Positions 17,501 through 25,658 are shown, counted from the first letter of the stretch. The stretch: 64,000 bases of DNA from JANNBN01 sp963763885 (GCA_963763885.1 CAVXQD010000001.1:1-64000); one strand, 5' to 3'. Made by a program: numbers and translations. Notes: generated by a model not told the origin, from the sequence alone.

Positions 17501-17732
17501 GTACCTCAAAGACCTGATCGGCGACTACCGCTCAGCGAATCACAACGGCCGCTGGATCGACGTCGCGACCAAGGTCGAGACCTATCGACACCGCCACGGC
17601 ATCACCGACTCGGTGGCGGCCTTCGGTGCGGAGCCGCCGGGCGTAGAGAGGTACGCCTGGCGTCACGCCCACGACGAGGTGATCGATGCCCTTGAACCGC
17701 CCACGAGGTCACGTGGACTCAGGATGCGTTGA
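14568..17732 (+). CDS. MobF-family relaxase-helicase (TraA/TrwC-like)
   Basis: An intact 1054-aa conjugative relaxase. GTG 14568 gives the family opening VLSIAKVADADYYLKAIV with candidate catalytic tyrosines. The metal-binding three-histidine motif is DPHLHTHALVPN near residue 157. The C-terminal half is a RecD2/TraI-type helicase with Walker A APAGAGKT (about 461), Walker B VVIIDEFG (about 522), GDPRQLP, and the late motifs TIHKAQG and YVALSRGRD. The protein nicks oriT, stays bound to DNA through tyrosine and unwinds the strand. It needs a secretion channel, and none is encoded in the window, so the element would have to borrow one. Confidence 0.93.
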   Translation: MLSIAKVADADYYLKAIVSGIEDYYAIGEEPGRWTAHTHELLDIYGQLEPAQLTAVLAGRRPITDAPLIESANRKIPAFDLTFRAPKSVSLAFALSSPEMTAEITAAHDAAVDAALGYLERNAAVSRRGHNGIEQVSADGFIAAAFRHRTSRAADPHLHTHALVPNMVRSTDDARWRTLDARHLYAHSLTAGYVYESHLRDELTRRLGVAWGPIVNGIADIDGLSKPVLRAFSTRREDIEHRMAALGTTSARGAEIAALDTRAAKVHTLNYADLVDDWAHRAANLNVWRITIDELADHQPRRSMARGWPDEVRRIERHLLGPAGLTERASTFDRRDVIRALASAYPQGATVALLEAHADAILRHHDVVKVIDSTTQALRSDNGRTVTRVDTGARYSTKELMALEGRLVDAARARMGGGAAVVPTGTVDAAIDRRPTLAMEQVAMVEELTTGGDGVAVVVAPAGAGKTFALAAAVDAWQSAGVAVHGAALSARAAAELEASTGVASETLARLVVDLETIRPGDVVIIDEFGMAPTRLVAPIFDRAAEVDAKLVLVGDPRQLPEIGAGGLLSGLGARLPPMELTENRRQRNEWERVALEQLRSGDVGKALTAYLEHDRMRAYETANEAKTQVVDDWLAARANGTDVIMLASRNADIADLNNLAHRYLVETGGVQGPARIVEVDDRRREFQAGDEVLFLRNDRRLGVRNGMRATIERVHPMGSVDLTVTTTDRQRIDVPRWYVDQGHLAHGYTMTIHKAQGLTCDTALVYATDDLYRELGYVALSRGRDLNVIYTTGDVKIDPEAHMRTPQRVPSEMLIAGLSTSRAQELAIDVAERGAEVSIERLSTPALVAERERLQLVLDAAPAVPPGPYTHDVEYTERNLRMTEQHIQELEVRKRPLRERLRGADPELDRAVALRDRLQGDMADHRSRQQASDDGFATRKRYLVDHDGDRQKIERIDELLDARALNAVADAMIETPEYLKDLIGDYRSANHNGRWIDVATKVETYRHRHGITDSVAAFGAEPPGVERYAWRHAHDEVIDALEPPTRSRGLRMR

Positions 17733-17751
17733 GCGACGCAGAAAAATGAAG

Positions 17752-17776
17752 ACCCGGCCTCCAGTAGAGGCCGGGT
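17752..17776 (-). terminator. Rho-independent terminator for minus-strand operon
   Basis: A perfect 10-bp stem ACCCGGCCTC/GAGGCCGGGT with a 5-base loop. On the minus strand it is followed by CTTCATTTTTC, giving the T-rich tail of an intrinsic terminator for the unit at 17840-19421. On the plus strand it lies just after the relaxase and may also help end that transcript. Confidence 0.75.
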
Positions 17777-17839
17777 GGTATTCCACGAGCGTACCGGGCA
17801 GGTGTGGCGGGCAGCGTCGACAATCGCGACTCGCTCCGG

Positions 17840-19164
17840 TTAGGCATCGACGTCTAGATCGTTCGAGTTCTCAGCGGCCGGTTGTTGCGCCATGATCGTT
17901 GGGCCAAATCCCTGACCGTAAGTTCCATCGAACTTTGCAAGGTTCGCGACCTTCCACTCCTTGAACAGACGCGGATGGTCCGCTTCGTCGAAGCTCTCCG
18001 GTAGCGCAGCGTTCCGCAGTTCAAGACCGTACGACCCGAGCAGCATGACAGTGGACGAGGGGTACTTTTCGACGTTCTCGGCAAGCCTGTCCAATAGAAA
18101 GTCAGCCAGCCCGTGAACTGCGTTCAACGCCTCATCCGCACTGAGCGCAGACGGCTCGACACCGAAGTGCAAACACCGTGTTCGCTGTTCGCTCACATGC
18201 TTTCTCCAAGCCCCGACGGGCGACGTCTCCGTGCGAGAATCCCAATTGCCACCCAACTGTCGCTTCAGGAACTCGAAGAATTTGGTCATCTCGGCTTTGT
18301 CAGCGAATAGGGCGGCCACCTGTTTCGCGTCTGCGGTCTGGTTCCCAGCGTTTTGCGCTTCCCAAAGCAACATCCATGCGCACTCCTTTACCAGGACCTC
18401 GCTCGCCGTCGCACAGCGCAAGAGCGTGCCCAAGTAGTCCCCTTGAAATCGAAGTGCGACATCGCACGAATGAATCAGGTCGCGAATCCGGGCGGCTGGC
18501 GCAGCGTCTTCCAGCGCATCGAGCAATCGAGGGACCATCGCGAGCTGGGATTCGTCGATCTGACCCGTCTTCTGAATCACATGACCTACGAAGACAGGAC
18601 CGACGAGCAGTCCGTCCTGGTGCACGAGGTAGACCGGTCCGCATCGTTCAATCGTGAGTCCGGGTACAAAGGCGCCAGTCGCCAGCACGATTGCCTTATG
18701 GACCCTGTGAAGTGCGTCGAAACATCGCTCATAGTGCGCATGCGTGTCGTCGTCGCCTTTCCACGCGCTTGTCACGGTCGCCGCGACTCGAAACTGGCTC
18801 CAGTCTTCGAGCGAGCGAGTCCGGCCAGCTAGAAAGCGCTCGAACCGTCGTGCCCTCGGCAGACGGTTCAGTTGGCGATGAACCCACGTTTGGGTCCCGG
18901 CAACCGTTTGAGAAACGAGTTTCGCGTCGCGCAGCAATGACGATGGCGGATCCTCCTCGGGCAGGAGGACCACCACGATGGCACGCGAACAGGTTGGGTC
19001 AGAGCCGCCGCACTCGGCGGCGTCGCACTCAGGCTCATGAACAACGAGCGTCGCCGGTCCCCGCAGCGGAAGTGGATCTTGTAACGAGAACGTGTACCCG
19101 ACACGGCTTCCAACTCGAAGGTCGGGAGCCCGACGTTTACAGGCTCGGGACCTACGCGAGCCAT
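17840..19164 (-). CDS. Uncharacterised protein with HEPN-like C-terminal motif (probable frameshift near start)
   Basis: From about 19095 down to 17840 the frame is open for about 418 residues (from VGYTFSLQDPLPLRG to the end). The natural start is probably ATG 19164 (MARVGPEPVNVGLPTFELEA), which overlaps the upstream stop but is in another frame; a one-base shift near 19105 joins the two. The N-terminal region contains CDAAECGGSDPTC, a possible metal-binding cysteine cluster. Near the C-terminus EQRTRCLHFG fits the R-x4-H motif of HEPN ribonucleases, followed by a helical EALNAVHGLADFLLDRL. HEPN assignment is by motif only. Placement next to an integrase, with its partner gene, suggests defence or stability cargo. 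Confidence 0.5.
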
Positions 19165-19421
19165 AGGGGCCAACGTTTGTCTGACCGCGCGTCCGCTTCG
19201 AGCGACAGAATCGCAGCGAACTCCGCGACTTCACGTTCGCGATCACTCGGCCCTAGCTCCGGCCAGGCCGCTTCGTATTCGCTCATCGTTTCGTTGCGAA
19301 CGAGCCCCGTCACCCATCGACCGTCGATGGTTCGGATGTCGACGACGAAAGTCCCGTCGTCCATCGCAAAGATCTCCGCGGGAAGCTCGCGCGCAAGTGC
19401 GTCTACGAACGAGTCGCTCAT
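19152..19421 (-). CDS. Small hypothetical partner of the HEPN-like gene (89 aa)
   Basis: ATG 19421 is preceded by GGAGTCAGGA, a good ribosome binding site; an upstream in-frame start at 19478 is less likely. The product has a beta-type first half (IFAMDDGTFVVDIRTIDGRW) and an acidic helical second half (DREREVAEFAAILSLEAD). Its stop overlaps the likely start of the next gene, so the two are translationally coupled. No family is recognised. In a two-gene HEPN unit the small upstream protein is often the neutraliser or sensor; that role here is conjecture. Confidence 0.55.
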   Translation of the reverse strand: MSDSFVDALARELPAEIFAMDDGTFVVDIRTIDGRWVTGLVRNETMSEYEAAWPELGPSDREREVAEFAAILSLEADARSDKRWPLWLA

Positions 19422-19464
19422 TCCTGACTCCGATCCGACGTGCTCCGTGAAACGGTCCTCATCA

Positions 19465-20609
19465 CTATCCGCCCCCAAGAATCAGCGCAGCGATCTTCTC
19501 CGCGGCGTCCTCCTGCAGCGCAGGGAGTACGTGGGAGTACGTGTCGAGCGTGATGGCGATGTTCGCATGCCCCAGACGCTCGCTCACGACCTTCGCTGGC
19601 ACGTTGGCGGCCAGCGCCGCCGAGGCGTAGCTGTGGCGGACGTCGTGGAGCCGTATCGCCGGTAGCCCGGCCCGCTCGCCGTTCCGTACGAACAGCTCGG
19701 CTGATCCGCTGCGGGTTGGTTGGCGTGCCGTCCTCGTTGGTGAACACGAGCCCGCTGTCGGTCCAGCCTTCGCCCCAGGCCAACCGCTCGGCCGCCTGCG
19801 CCGCACGATGTGACCGCAAAGCCCCTGCCGTCACGGGATCGAGCGCCACCGATCGCCGCGCCTTGTTCGTCTTCGGTTCGGAGAACACCAGCTTGTACTC
19901 GACCTGGTTCAACGCCTGCATGACCTGAACCCGCGAGTTCCGATGGTCGACGTCGCGCCACCGGAGCCCGAGCACCTCGCCCCGCCGCATGCCGGTCGTC
20001 GCCAGCAGCAACCACATCGCGTACAGCCGATCGTTGGCAACGAACGCGAGGAAGGTCCGCAGCTGCTCGGCGCTCCAGATCTTCATCTCCGGCGACCGTG
20101 CCGTCGGCGGCTCGGCCAGGTCCGCAGGGTTTCGGCCGATGCGCCCCCACCGAACGGCGTCGTGCAGCGCCTTGTGGAGGATCGTGTGGACCTCCTTCAC
20201 GCTCTTCGGCGCGAGTCCGCCAGTGCCGTCGGCCCGACCGTTGGCAAGAAGGTCTGCGTACATAGCATTGAGCGCGGCGGGGGACAGACGCGGACAATCG
20301 CTGAGCGCCCAAGCGGGGGACGAGGTGCTGACGTACGTTGCGCCGGTAGTGCGCATGCGTTGACTCCTTCACACTGGCCTTGATCGCTGGGAGCCACTCG
20401 TCGACGAGGTACTCCTGCAGCCGCACCTTCGACGTGTCGACGTGCCCTCCGCGGCGCACTTCGTCTCGGTACACAGCGAAGCCAGCCTCGGCCTCTCGCC
20501 GCGTGCGAAACCCGCCGCGCGACACCTGCCGACGCTTCCCGTCAGGGCCCGGATCGAGTTCAGCCCAGAAGTACCACTTCTCGCCGCGCTTCTTGAAGTG
20601 CCCTTTCAC
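19465..20609 (-). pseudogene. Tyrosine integrase with two frameshifts
   Basis: Starting at 20609, the N-terminal arm-binding domain is clear (KWYFWAELDPGPDGKRRQVS), then the SAM-like core-binding domain. At about 20286 one extra T breaks the frame; SPAALNAMYADLLANG continues in another. A second break lies near 19700. Across frames all catalytic residues can be found: Arg in TGMRRGEVLGLRW, HDVRHSYAS, the LGH histidine and the nucleophile in LDTYSHV. It belongs to the actinobacterial tRNA-targeting integrases and abuts the tRNA-Leu it would have used. If the frameshifts are real the element cannot excise by its own enzyme. Confidence 0.88.
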
Positions 20610-20627
20610 GGCCCCAAGCGTACCGAG

Positions 20628-20649
20628 TCCGTTAGCAATCCGTTAGCAA
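20628..20649 (+). repeat. Putative integrase arm-type site (right)
   Basis: Two abutting copies of TCCGTTAGCAA, identical to 4625-4646 and in the same orientation. It lies between the integrase start (20609) and the right att site (20709), so integrase binding here could also repress its own promoter. Confidence 0.65.
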
Positions 20650-20708
20650 TTGGCCAAACGACCCCAAACGCCAGAGGAACCGAAGACTACGTTTCCCCTG
20701 GTCACAAG

Positions 20709-20762
20709 CTTGTGCGGGCGACAGGACTTGAACCTGCACGTCTTTCGACACCAGGACCTAAA
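20709..20762. repeat. Right att site within tRNA-Leu
   Basis: The right copy of the 54-base att duplication, embedded in the intact tRNA-Leu gene from the anticodon loop to just beyond its 3' end. Integration therefore preserved a functional tRNA on this side. Confidence 0.88.
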
Positions 20763-20794
20763 CCTGGCGCGTCTGCCAATTTCGCCACACCCGC
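20713..20794 (-). tRNA. tRNA-Leu (anticodon TAG)
   Basis: An 82-base cloverleaf on the minus strand: acceptor GCGGGTG pairs with CGCCCGC, the anticodon loop reads TTTAGGT giving anticodon TAG, there is a variable arm, and the T loop is GTTCAAGTC. CCA is not encoded. It serves as attachment site of the mobile element to its left. Confidence 0.93.
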
Positions 20795-20879
20795 AGAGAT
20801 GGACTCATTAGACAGTCTGCACCTTTTTCACTCGCCTTGAGGCTCAGTTAACCGGGCAACCTCACGTAGCATCTCCGCC

Positions 20880-21467
20880 ATGTCACTTCCCGAGTTCACC
20901 GCTTCGTCGGCCAACGGTATGCCCCAGGGCGACGTCTTCGAACGTTTGCTGAAGGAACGTATCGTTTTCTTGGGCACCGCTGTCGACGACAGAGTTGCCA
21001 ATGAGATCAACGCCAAACTCCTCTTGCTCGACGCCGAGGATTCCACCAAAGACATCTCCCTGTACATCAATTCCCCTGGTGGATCGGTATATGCGGGCAT
21101 GGCCATCTACGACACGATGAACTTCGTGAAGTCCGACGTTGCAACGTTCTGCATGGGTATGGCTGCCTCCATGGGCCAGTTCCTGCTCAGCGCGGGCACC
21201 AAAGGCAAGCGATACTGCCTGCCCAACGGCCGCATCCTCATGCACCAGCCGCTGGGCCAGATGCAGGGCACCGCCGCAGACATCCAGATCCACGCCACGC
21301 AGATCATCAAGACCAAAAAGCTCATGGCCAAGCTCACGGCCGAGGCGACCGGTCAAACTGTTGAACGCATCGAGGCCGACGCAGACCGAGACCGTTGGTT
21401 CACAGCCGAAGAGGCCCTGGAATACGGCCTCATCGACAAGATTGTCTCGCACCGCACCGACAACTAG
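20880..21467 (+). CDS. clpP: ATP-dependent Clp protease proteolytic subunit
   Basis: A 195-aa serine protease subunit that assembles into the ClpP barrel and works with ClpX or ClpC unfoldases. The nucleophile region reads CMGMAASMGQFLLSAG with Ser in the conserved place, the catalytic histidine is in ILMHQPLGQ, and the substrate-strand region INSPGGSVYAG is present. Length is normal. Actinobacteria usually carry two clpP genes in tandem. Here only one is seen: the next gene is an HNH-type gene of different composition, so a partner clpP must lie elsewhere. Confidence 0.96.
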   Translation: MSLPEFTASSANGMPQGDVFERLLKERIVFLGTAVDDRVANEINAKLLLLDAEDSTKDISLYINSPGGSVYAGMAIYDTMNFVKSDVATFCMGMAASMGQFLLSAGTKGKRYCLPNGRILMHQPLGQMQGTAADIQIHATQIIKTKKLMAKLTAEATGQTVERIEADADRDRWFTAEEALEYGLIDKIVSHRTDN

Positions 21468-21482
21468 CGAGGATCAGGTCGC

Positions 21483-21502
21483 CCGCGGGCTTCGGCCCGC
21501 GG
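21483..21502 (+). terminator. Terminator hairpin after clpP
   Basis: An 8-bp GC stem CCGCGGGC/GCCCGCGG closed by a TTCG tetraloop, 15 bases after the clpP stop. The following sequence is only moderately T-rich (GTTGATTCATCTT). Confidence 0.65.
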
Positions 21503-21563
21503 TGTTGATTCATCTTCCGATTTTGGGTTGACGATCGAACGTACGTTTGTGTAGGGTGGCTGT

Positions 21564-22955
21564 GTGGACGATTCGGCGGACGCATACGGGGCTCAGGCAG
21601 CGTTGCTGCGTGAGCTTGATGGGTTGTTGGGTCCAAGCTCAGAATCGTTGTGTGGTGGCTCCGCTGGGGTTGTGGCTGTGTTGGATCGCTGGGATTCTGA
21701 CGTCGTTGGTTTCGATGCGGTTGAGCTGTTTGATGATCTGATCGATGGTCCTGTGGATGATCCGTTTGACGTGGACGCTGCCTGCCGGTTGTTTGATCGG
21801 TATGAGCGTTTCGATGCTGTTGTTGGGTCGTGGTTGGTTGCGCCGTTTCATGCGGCCGCTGTGTCGGGTTGGTCGGCTGCGGAGGCCCGTGAGGGTTTGG
21901 TTGCTTTGGAGCGGGTGGAGCGTTCTGTTGCTGCTGTGCGGGCGGTGTTGGTTGGGCGGGTTGGGTTGGATCGGGATTCTGCTGCGATGTTGTCGCGTGG
22001 GACGGGTATGTCTCAGCGTGCGGCTCGTGAGGCTGTTCGGGTTGCTGGTGTTGTTGCTGCGGTCCCGGGCGTGGCGGAGCGTTTGGCTGCTGGTGAGGTG
22101 TCCTCTGCGCAGGTTGGTGCGGTGGCCGGGCTCGAGCCGGGCGACGCGACGGAGCTGTTGGTGGTTGCTGCTGGCCAATCCGATGATGAGTTCGCGGCGA
22201 CGGTGCAGCGGTTCAAGGTTGAGGCCGGGGGCCGTGATCGTGTCGAGCGTCAGAAGGCGTCTCGTTCGGTCCGGTTTAGTGAAGGTCCCGAGGGTTGTGT
22301 GCGGATGACTGCGGTGTTGGGCCCGTTGGAAGGTGCCGAGGTTCGCGGGTTGTTGGATCGGGTGTGTGACGCAGTGTGGCGTCGTGATCATCCTGAGCGT
22401 GCTCGTGTTGCTGGCGGGCATGGTGGTGAGCCGCGTGACCGCCGGTTGGCTGACGCGTTGGTTGCGCTTGTTCGTGGTGCCCGGGGTCGGTTCCGCTCGG
22501 CGGATTCCGGCACTCCGGGTGCGACTGATTCGGCTGCTTGGGCCAGTTCGGCTGCTTCGACCGGTTCGTCGCCGGCCGTGATCGTGACCGTCGAGGCTGA
22601 AACCCTGCGCACCACGTTGTTGCCAGATACTGCGTTGGACGTGTCGGAGTTGCCTGCGTTGTTGGCCAGATCACAGTTGTATGTGGCCATACGAGAAGGC
22701 ACAGACCCGGCCAGAATGGTGTTCGGTCGAAATCGCCGACTGGCGTCGGAAATGCAACGGTTGGCGTTAGCGGTGTTGCATCCTCGATGTCAGTCGCCGG
22801 GGTGTGATGTTCCGGCTCAACGGTGCGAGGTTCACCATCGTGTGGAGTTCGACGCGGGCGGCAACACGGACCTGGCGAATCTGTGCAATTACTGCTCGGC
22901 ACATCACCATCACCATCACGACCAAGCGAAATCGCGCGGCACGCCACAACGGTGA
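21564..22955 (+). CDS. DUF222/HNH endonuclease-type protein (13E12 repeat family)
   Basis: A 463-aa protein with an N-terminal DUF222 helical region (GLVALERVERSVAAVRAVLV, then GMSQRAAREAVRVAG) and a C-terminal HNH nuclease motif (CDVPAQRCEVHHRVEFDAGG, then LANLC). These multicopy actinobacterial genes are thought to be selfish or diversity-generating; function is unproven. Its codon use is striking: long T- and G-rich runs with GTT, TTG and GGT codons, unlike the C-ending codons of clpP and other neighbours, which suggests separate ancestry. After the HNH core lies a natural run of six histidines instead of the usual single-His tail. Confidence 0.85.
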   Translation: MDDSADAYGAQAALLRELDGLLGPSSESLCGGSAGVVAVLDRWDSDVVGFDAVELFDDLIDGPVDDPFDVDAACRLFDRYERFDAVVGSWLVAPFHAAAVSGWSAAEAREGLVALERVERSVAAVRAVLVGRVGLDRDSAAMLSRGTGMSQRAAREAVRVAGVVAAVPGVAERLAAGEVSSAQVGAVAGLEPGDATELLVVAAGQSDDEFAATVQRFKVEAGGRDRVERQKASRSVRFSEGPEGCVRMTAVLGPLEGAEVRGLLDRVCDAVWRRDHPERARVAGGHGGEPRDRRLADALVALVRGARGRFRSADSGTPGATDSAAWASSAASTGSSPAVIVTVEAETLRTTLLPDTALDVSELPALLARSQLYVAIREGTDPARMVFGRNRRLASEMQRLALAVLHPRCQSPGCDVPAQRCEVHHRVEFDAGGNTDLANLCNYCSAHHHHHHDQAKSRGTPQR

Positions 22956-22992
22956 ACCGATCGTGAGACGGCCGGTTCCCGGGAAACCCGGG

Positions 22993-24243
22993 TCAGCTTT
23001 GCGCGCGCATCACCGCTTCTGCCACCCGAGTCCCGCTGCGTAGGGCACCCTGGATGCTGGCCTGATCCCGATGGTCGCCAGCGACAAATAGCCCGCCCAA
23101 TTCGACTGGTCGTTCGTGCGGTGACAGCGTGCGCTGCGTCGGTTGAGCATGTTCGATGTTGTACGTACGCAGATGGTCCCACCCGTCCACGGCTTTGCCG
23201 AACCAATTCCGCAACTGTGCACGTACGTCGGTTTCCATGGTGGGAGACCCATTGCCAAGAACCGCTGCCACCACAAGATGGCGTCCCCGTGGTGCATATG
23301 CAGGCGCAACGTTGGACATCACAGCGACATTCGTGACCGGCCCATTTGCAGACCCAACCCCGTTGAGCACGATGAGCTTCTCGCTGATCGGTGCGGCATC
23401 CGCAGAGAAGTACACCGACGACACCGACTGCGACCCAACCGCAGGCATCGACACGCCGGCCGACTCCAGCAGCGCCACCGCTGCGGGCCCCTCTGTGGCC
23501 ACCACAACACTTCGGGCCGAGAGCGATTCCTTTCCCACCTGCACGCTGTTGGTGTCCAGCGCAGTGACCCGTGCTTGCAATCGGACAGTGTCTTTCGGAA
23601 GCCCCGCAGCCAACTGCTGGGGAATGACATGCATTCCGTTGGCCGGCACCACGCTGCTGCCCTGCGCCAACATGCGAAACACAAAATCGAACATTCGACT
23701 GGACGCGCCAAGGTCGGCATCGAGCGAAATGCCTGCGAACAGCGGTTGCAGAAACGTGGAGATCATGTGTTCCGAGAACCCGGCCGCCTGCAAGCGGGCC
23801 AGGGTTGACGACTCCGTCCGATCCCACAGCTCCTCCAACGACACCCGCCGCACGTTCTGCTGCAGCTTGGCAATTCGTAGTTTGTCCGCCACCGAGCCAA
23901 TCGGTGCCCGAACCGTAGCCATCGCCCGGCTTGGCTGACGCAGCGGATCGCTGACGGTGACCCGGCCCTCTGCCAGCTGCACCATTGCGCCCGGGTCAAA
24001 CCGTTTCAAGTCGAGCGCTGTGTAGTCCAGCAACCGCTGTGCTTCTGGGTACGCGGACAGCATCACCTGAAAACCCCGATCAAGCAGGTGTCCCTTCACA
24101 ACGTCGGTACGGACCCGGCCGCCCACACTGTCCGCGGCATCGAGAACACGCACCCGCTGGCCAGCGGCAGTGAGCTCTTTTGCGGCTGCCAGACCGGCCA
24201 GACCAGCTCCAACAATGATCGTGTCGAAATCGTAAGAAGACAT
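22993..24243 (-). CDS. FAD-dependent amine oxidase/phytoene-desaturase-like oxidoreductase
   Basis: A 416-aa flavoprotein with the N-terminal dinucleotide-binding fold VGAGLAGLAAAKELTAAG followed by the GGRVRTD motif of the amine oxidase/protoporphyrinogen oxidase superfamily. The C-terminus GLFVAGDHRDQASIQGALRSG is the second FAD-binding segment. Likely a cytoplasmic or membrane-associated desaturase or oxidase; the substrate is not inferable. It follows the TIGR01777 epimerase gene by five bases on the same strand, so they form an operon. Confidence 0.9.
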   Translation of the reverse strand: MSSYDFDTIIVGAGLAGLAAAKELTAAGQRVRVLDAADSVGGRVRTDVVKGHLLDRGFQVMLSAYPEAQRLLDYTALDLKRFDPGAMVQLAEGRVTVSDPLRQPSRAMATVRAPIGSVADKLRIAKLQQNVRRVSLEELWDRTESSTLARLQAAGFSEHMISTFLQPLFAGISLDADLGASSRMFDFVFRMLAQGSSVVPANGMHVIPQQLAAGLPKDTVRLQARVTALDTNSVQVGKESLSARSVVVATEGPAAVALLESAGVSMPAVGSQSVSSVYFSADAAPISEKLIVLNGVGSANGPVTNVAVMSNVAPAYAPRGRHLVVAAVLGNGSPTMETDVRAQLRNWFGKAVDGWDHLRTYNIEHAQPTQRTLSPHERPVELGGLFVAGDHRDQASIQGALRSGTRVAEAVMRAQS

Positions 24244-24248
24244 ATCGG

Positions 24249-25190
24249 TTACAGCTTCTCTCCGAGCACCGCTTCCAACGCCGCGCCGATGTTGGGATGC
24301 TTGAACGTGAACCCTGAGTTGAGCAACTTGGTGGGCGTCACATTGGCCCCTGACAACAGCATTTCCGCGACCATCTCCTTGCCGAACAAGACCTTCAACG
24401 GAGCAAGGGGGATGGGGATCAACGTTGGCCGCTTCAATGCTCGACCCAGCGCTTTGGTGAACACCGAGTTGGTGACCGGCGACGGCGCAGTGATGTTGAC
24501 CGGCCCTTCTAGAGGTTCACTGGTCTCGCCGAAGAGGACATGTTCGATGGCCCGGACTTCGTCTGTGATGGTGACCCATGGCAGGTACTGGCTTCCGGGG
24601 CCAAGGCGACCACCGATGCCGAGTTTGAAGGGGAGTAGCTGCTGCTTCAACGCGCCGCCCTTTGTGGACAGCACAATGCCCGTGCGGAGATGCGCTGTGC
24701 GAATGCCGGCTTGCTCTGCAGCGACCGTGCACGCTTCCCACTTTGCGACAACCTCAGCAAGGAAGCCGGTTCCGCCGGGAGAGTCCTCGTCGAGGATCAT
24801 GGAACCCCGGTCGCCATAGAAGCCGACGGCGGACCCGCTGGCGAACACGAACGGCTTTGTCTTCAAGCCGGCGATGGTCTCGGCGATCAGCGTGGTTCCT
24901 TGCACGCGGGAGTCCATCACCTTGCGCTTGTGTTCGTCGGTCCACTTACCATCGCCGATGCCGTGGCCAGCAAGATGCACCACCGCGTGTACGCCTTCGA
25001 GTGCTGCTGCGTCGATCAACCCGTCTGCGGGGTTCCACAACACGTCGTTGCCCGTGGGGTTGGTCCGCACGATTCGCTTCACCGTGTGGCCCCCCGCACG
25101 GAGGTGCGTGCACAGTGCAGTTCCGATGAGGCCTGTAGCACCGGTCACGGCAATGGTGCGGGGGTGCGAAGAACCAGTCATACCCCTCAT
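24249..25190 (-). CDS. TIGR01777 family NAD-dependent epimerase (YfcH-like)
   Basis: A 313-aa atypical short-chain dehydrogenase. It shows the Rossmann glycine motif VTGATGLIGTALC, an active-site region GSAVGFYGDRGS where the usual SDR tyrosine sits in an FYG context, and the C-terminal segment resembling DUF1731 (FGKEMVAEMLLSGANVTPTK). Family members are widespread and often linked to chloroplast division or stress, with no agreed substrate. It is the first gene of a two-gene operon with the FAD oxidoreductase. Confidence 0.92.
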   Translation of the reverse strand: MRGMTGSSHPRTIAVTGATGLIGTALCTHLRAGGHTVKRIVRTNPTGNDVLWNPADGLIDAAALEGVHAVVHLAGHGIGDGKWTDEHKRKVMDSRVQGTTLIAETIAGLKTKPFVFASGSAVGFYGDRGSMILDEDSPGGTGFLAEVVAKWEACTVAAEQAGIRTAHLRTGIVLSTKGGALKQQLLPFKLGIGGRLGPGSQYLPWVTITDEVRAIEHVLFGETSEPLEGPVNITAPSPVTNSVFTKALGRALKRPTLIPIPLAPLKVLFGKEMVAEMLLSGANVTPTKLLNSGFTFKHPNIGAALEAVLGEKL

Positions 25191-25259
25191 CGTAGAGAGG
25201 GTTGGTCTCGAACCGTGAGCCGCTAGGTGCCCTCCGGGCGAATCTGAACCTGCTCTGCG

Positions 25260-25658
25260 CTACTCACGACCCTTGCGGGTAGCGATCTTCTTTGCCTGTT
25301 CGGCCTTTTCCTTTGCCTTGTCCAGCCAGCGCCGTGCCCACGCGTACTCCGTGGCCAGGATGGCCAATCCGGCAGGAATCACCACAAACGCTGGGCCAGG
25401 CAACACGATCATCGCCACACCAATTGCGAGAACGAACCCGCCAGCGATACTGACAGCAATCCGCCGCCCGCTGCGACGGATGAACCGGATGACCTGGCGA
25501 AACGGTCCGGCCGAGGGCAATTCCTGGATGGTGGCGTCGGCGTCGGCGTCGGCCTCCATCTCGATGTGCTCGACGATCGACTCGAGGAACGACTCGTGAT
25601 CGGGGTGCTCCGGAGCATGCGGAGCCTGCGGTGAGCCTGGGGATTGCGTCGACATCAT
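25260..25658 (-). CDS. PGPGW-like small membrane protein
   Basis: A 132-aa protein with an acidic soluble N-terminus and two adjacent membrane helices in the centre (RIAVSIAGGFVLAIGVAMIV, then FVVIPAGLAILA) joined by the turn LPGPA, followed by ATEYAWARRWLDKAKEKAEQ. This matches the PGPGW/TIGR02611 group of actinobacterial membrane proteins, here with PGPA. Function is unknown. The C-terminal tail is a charged amphipathic helix. Confidence 0.8.
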   Translation of the reverse strand: MMSTQSPGSPQAPHAPEHPDHESFLESIVEHIEMEADADADATIQELPSAGPFRQVIRFIRRSGRRIAVSIAGGFVLAIGVAMIVLPGPAFVVIPAGLAILATEYAWARRWLDKAKEKAEQAKKIATRKGRE

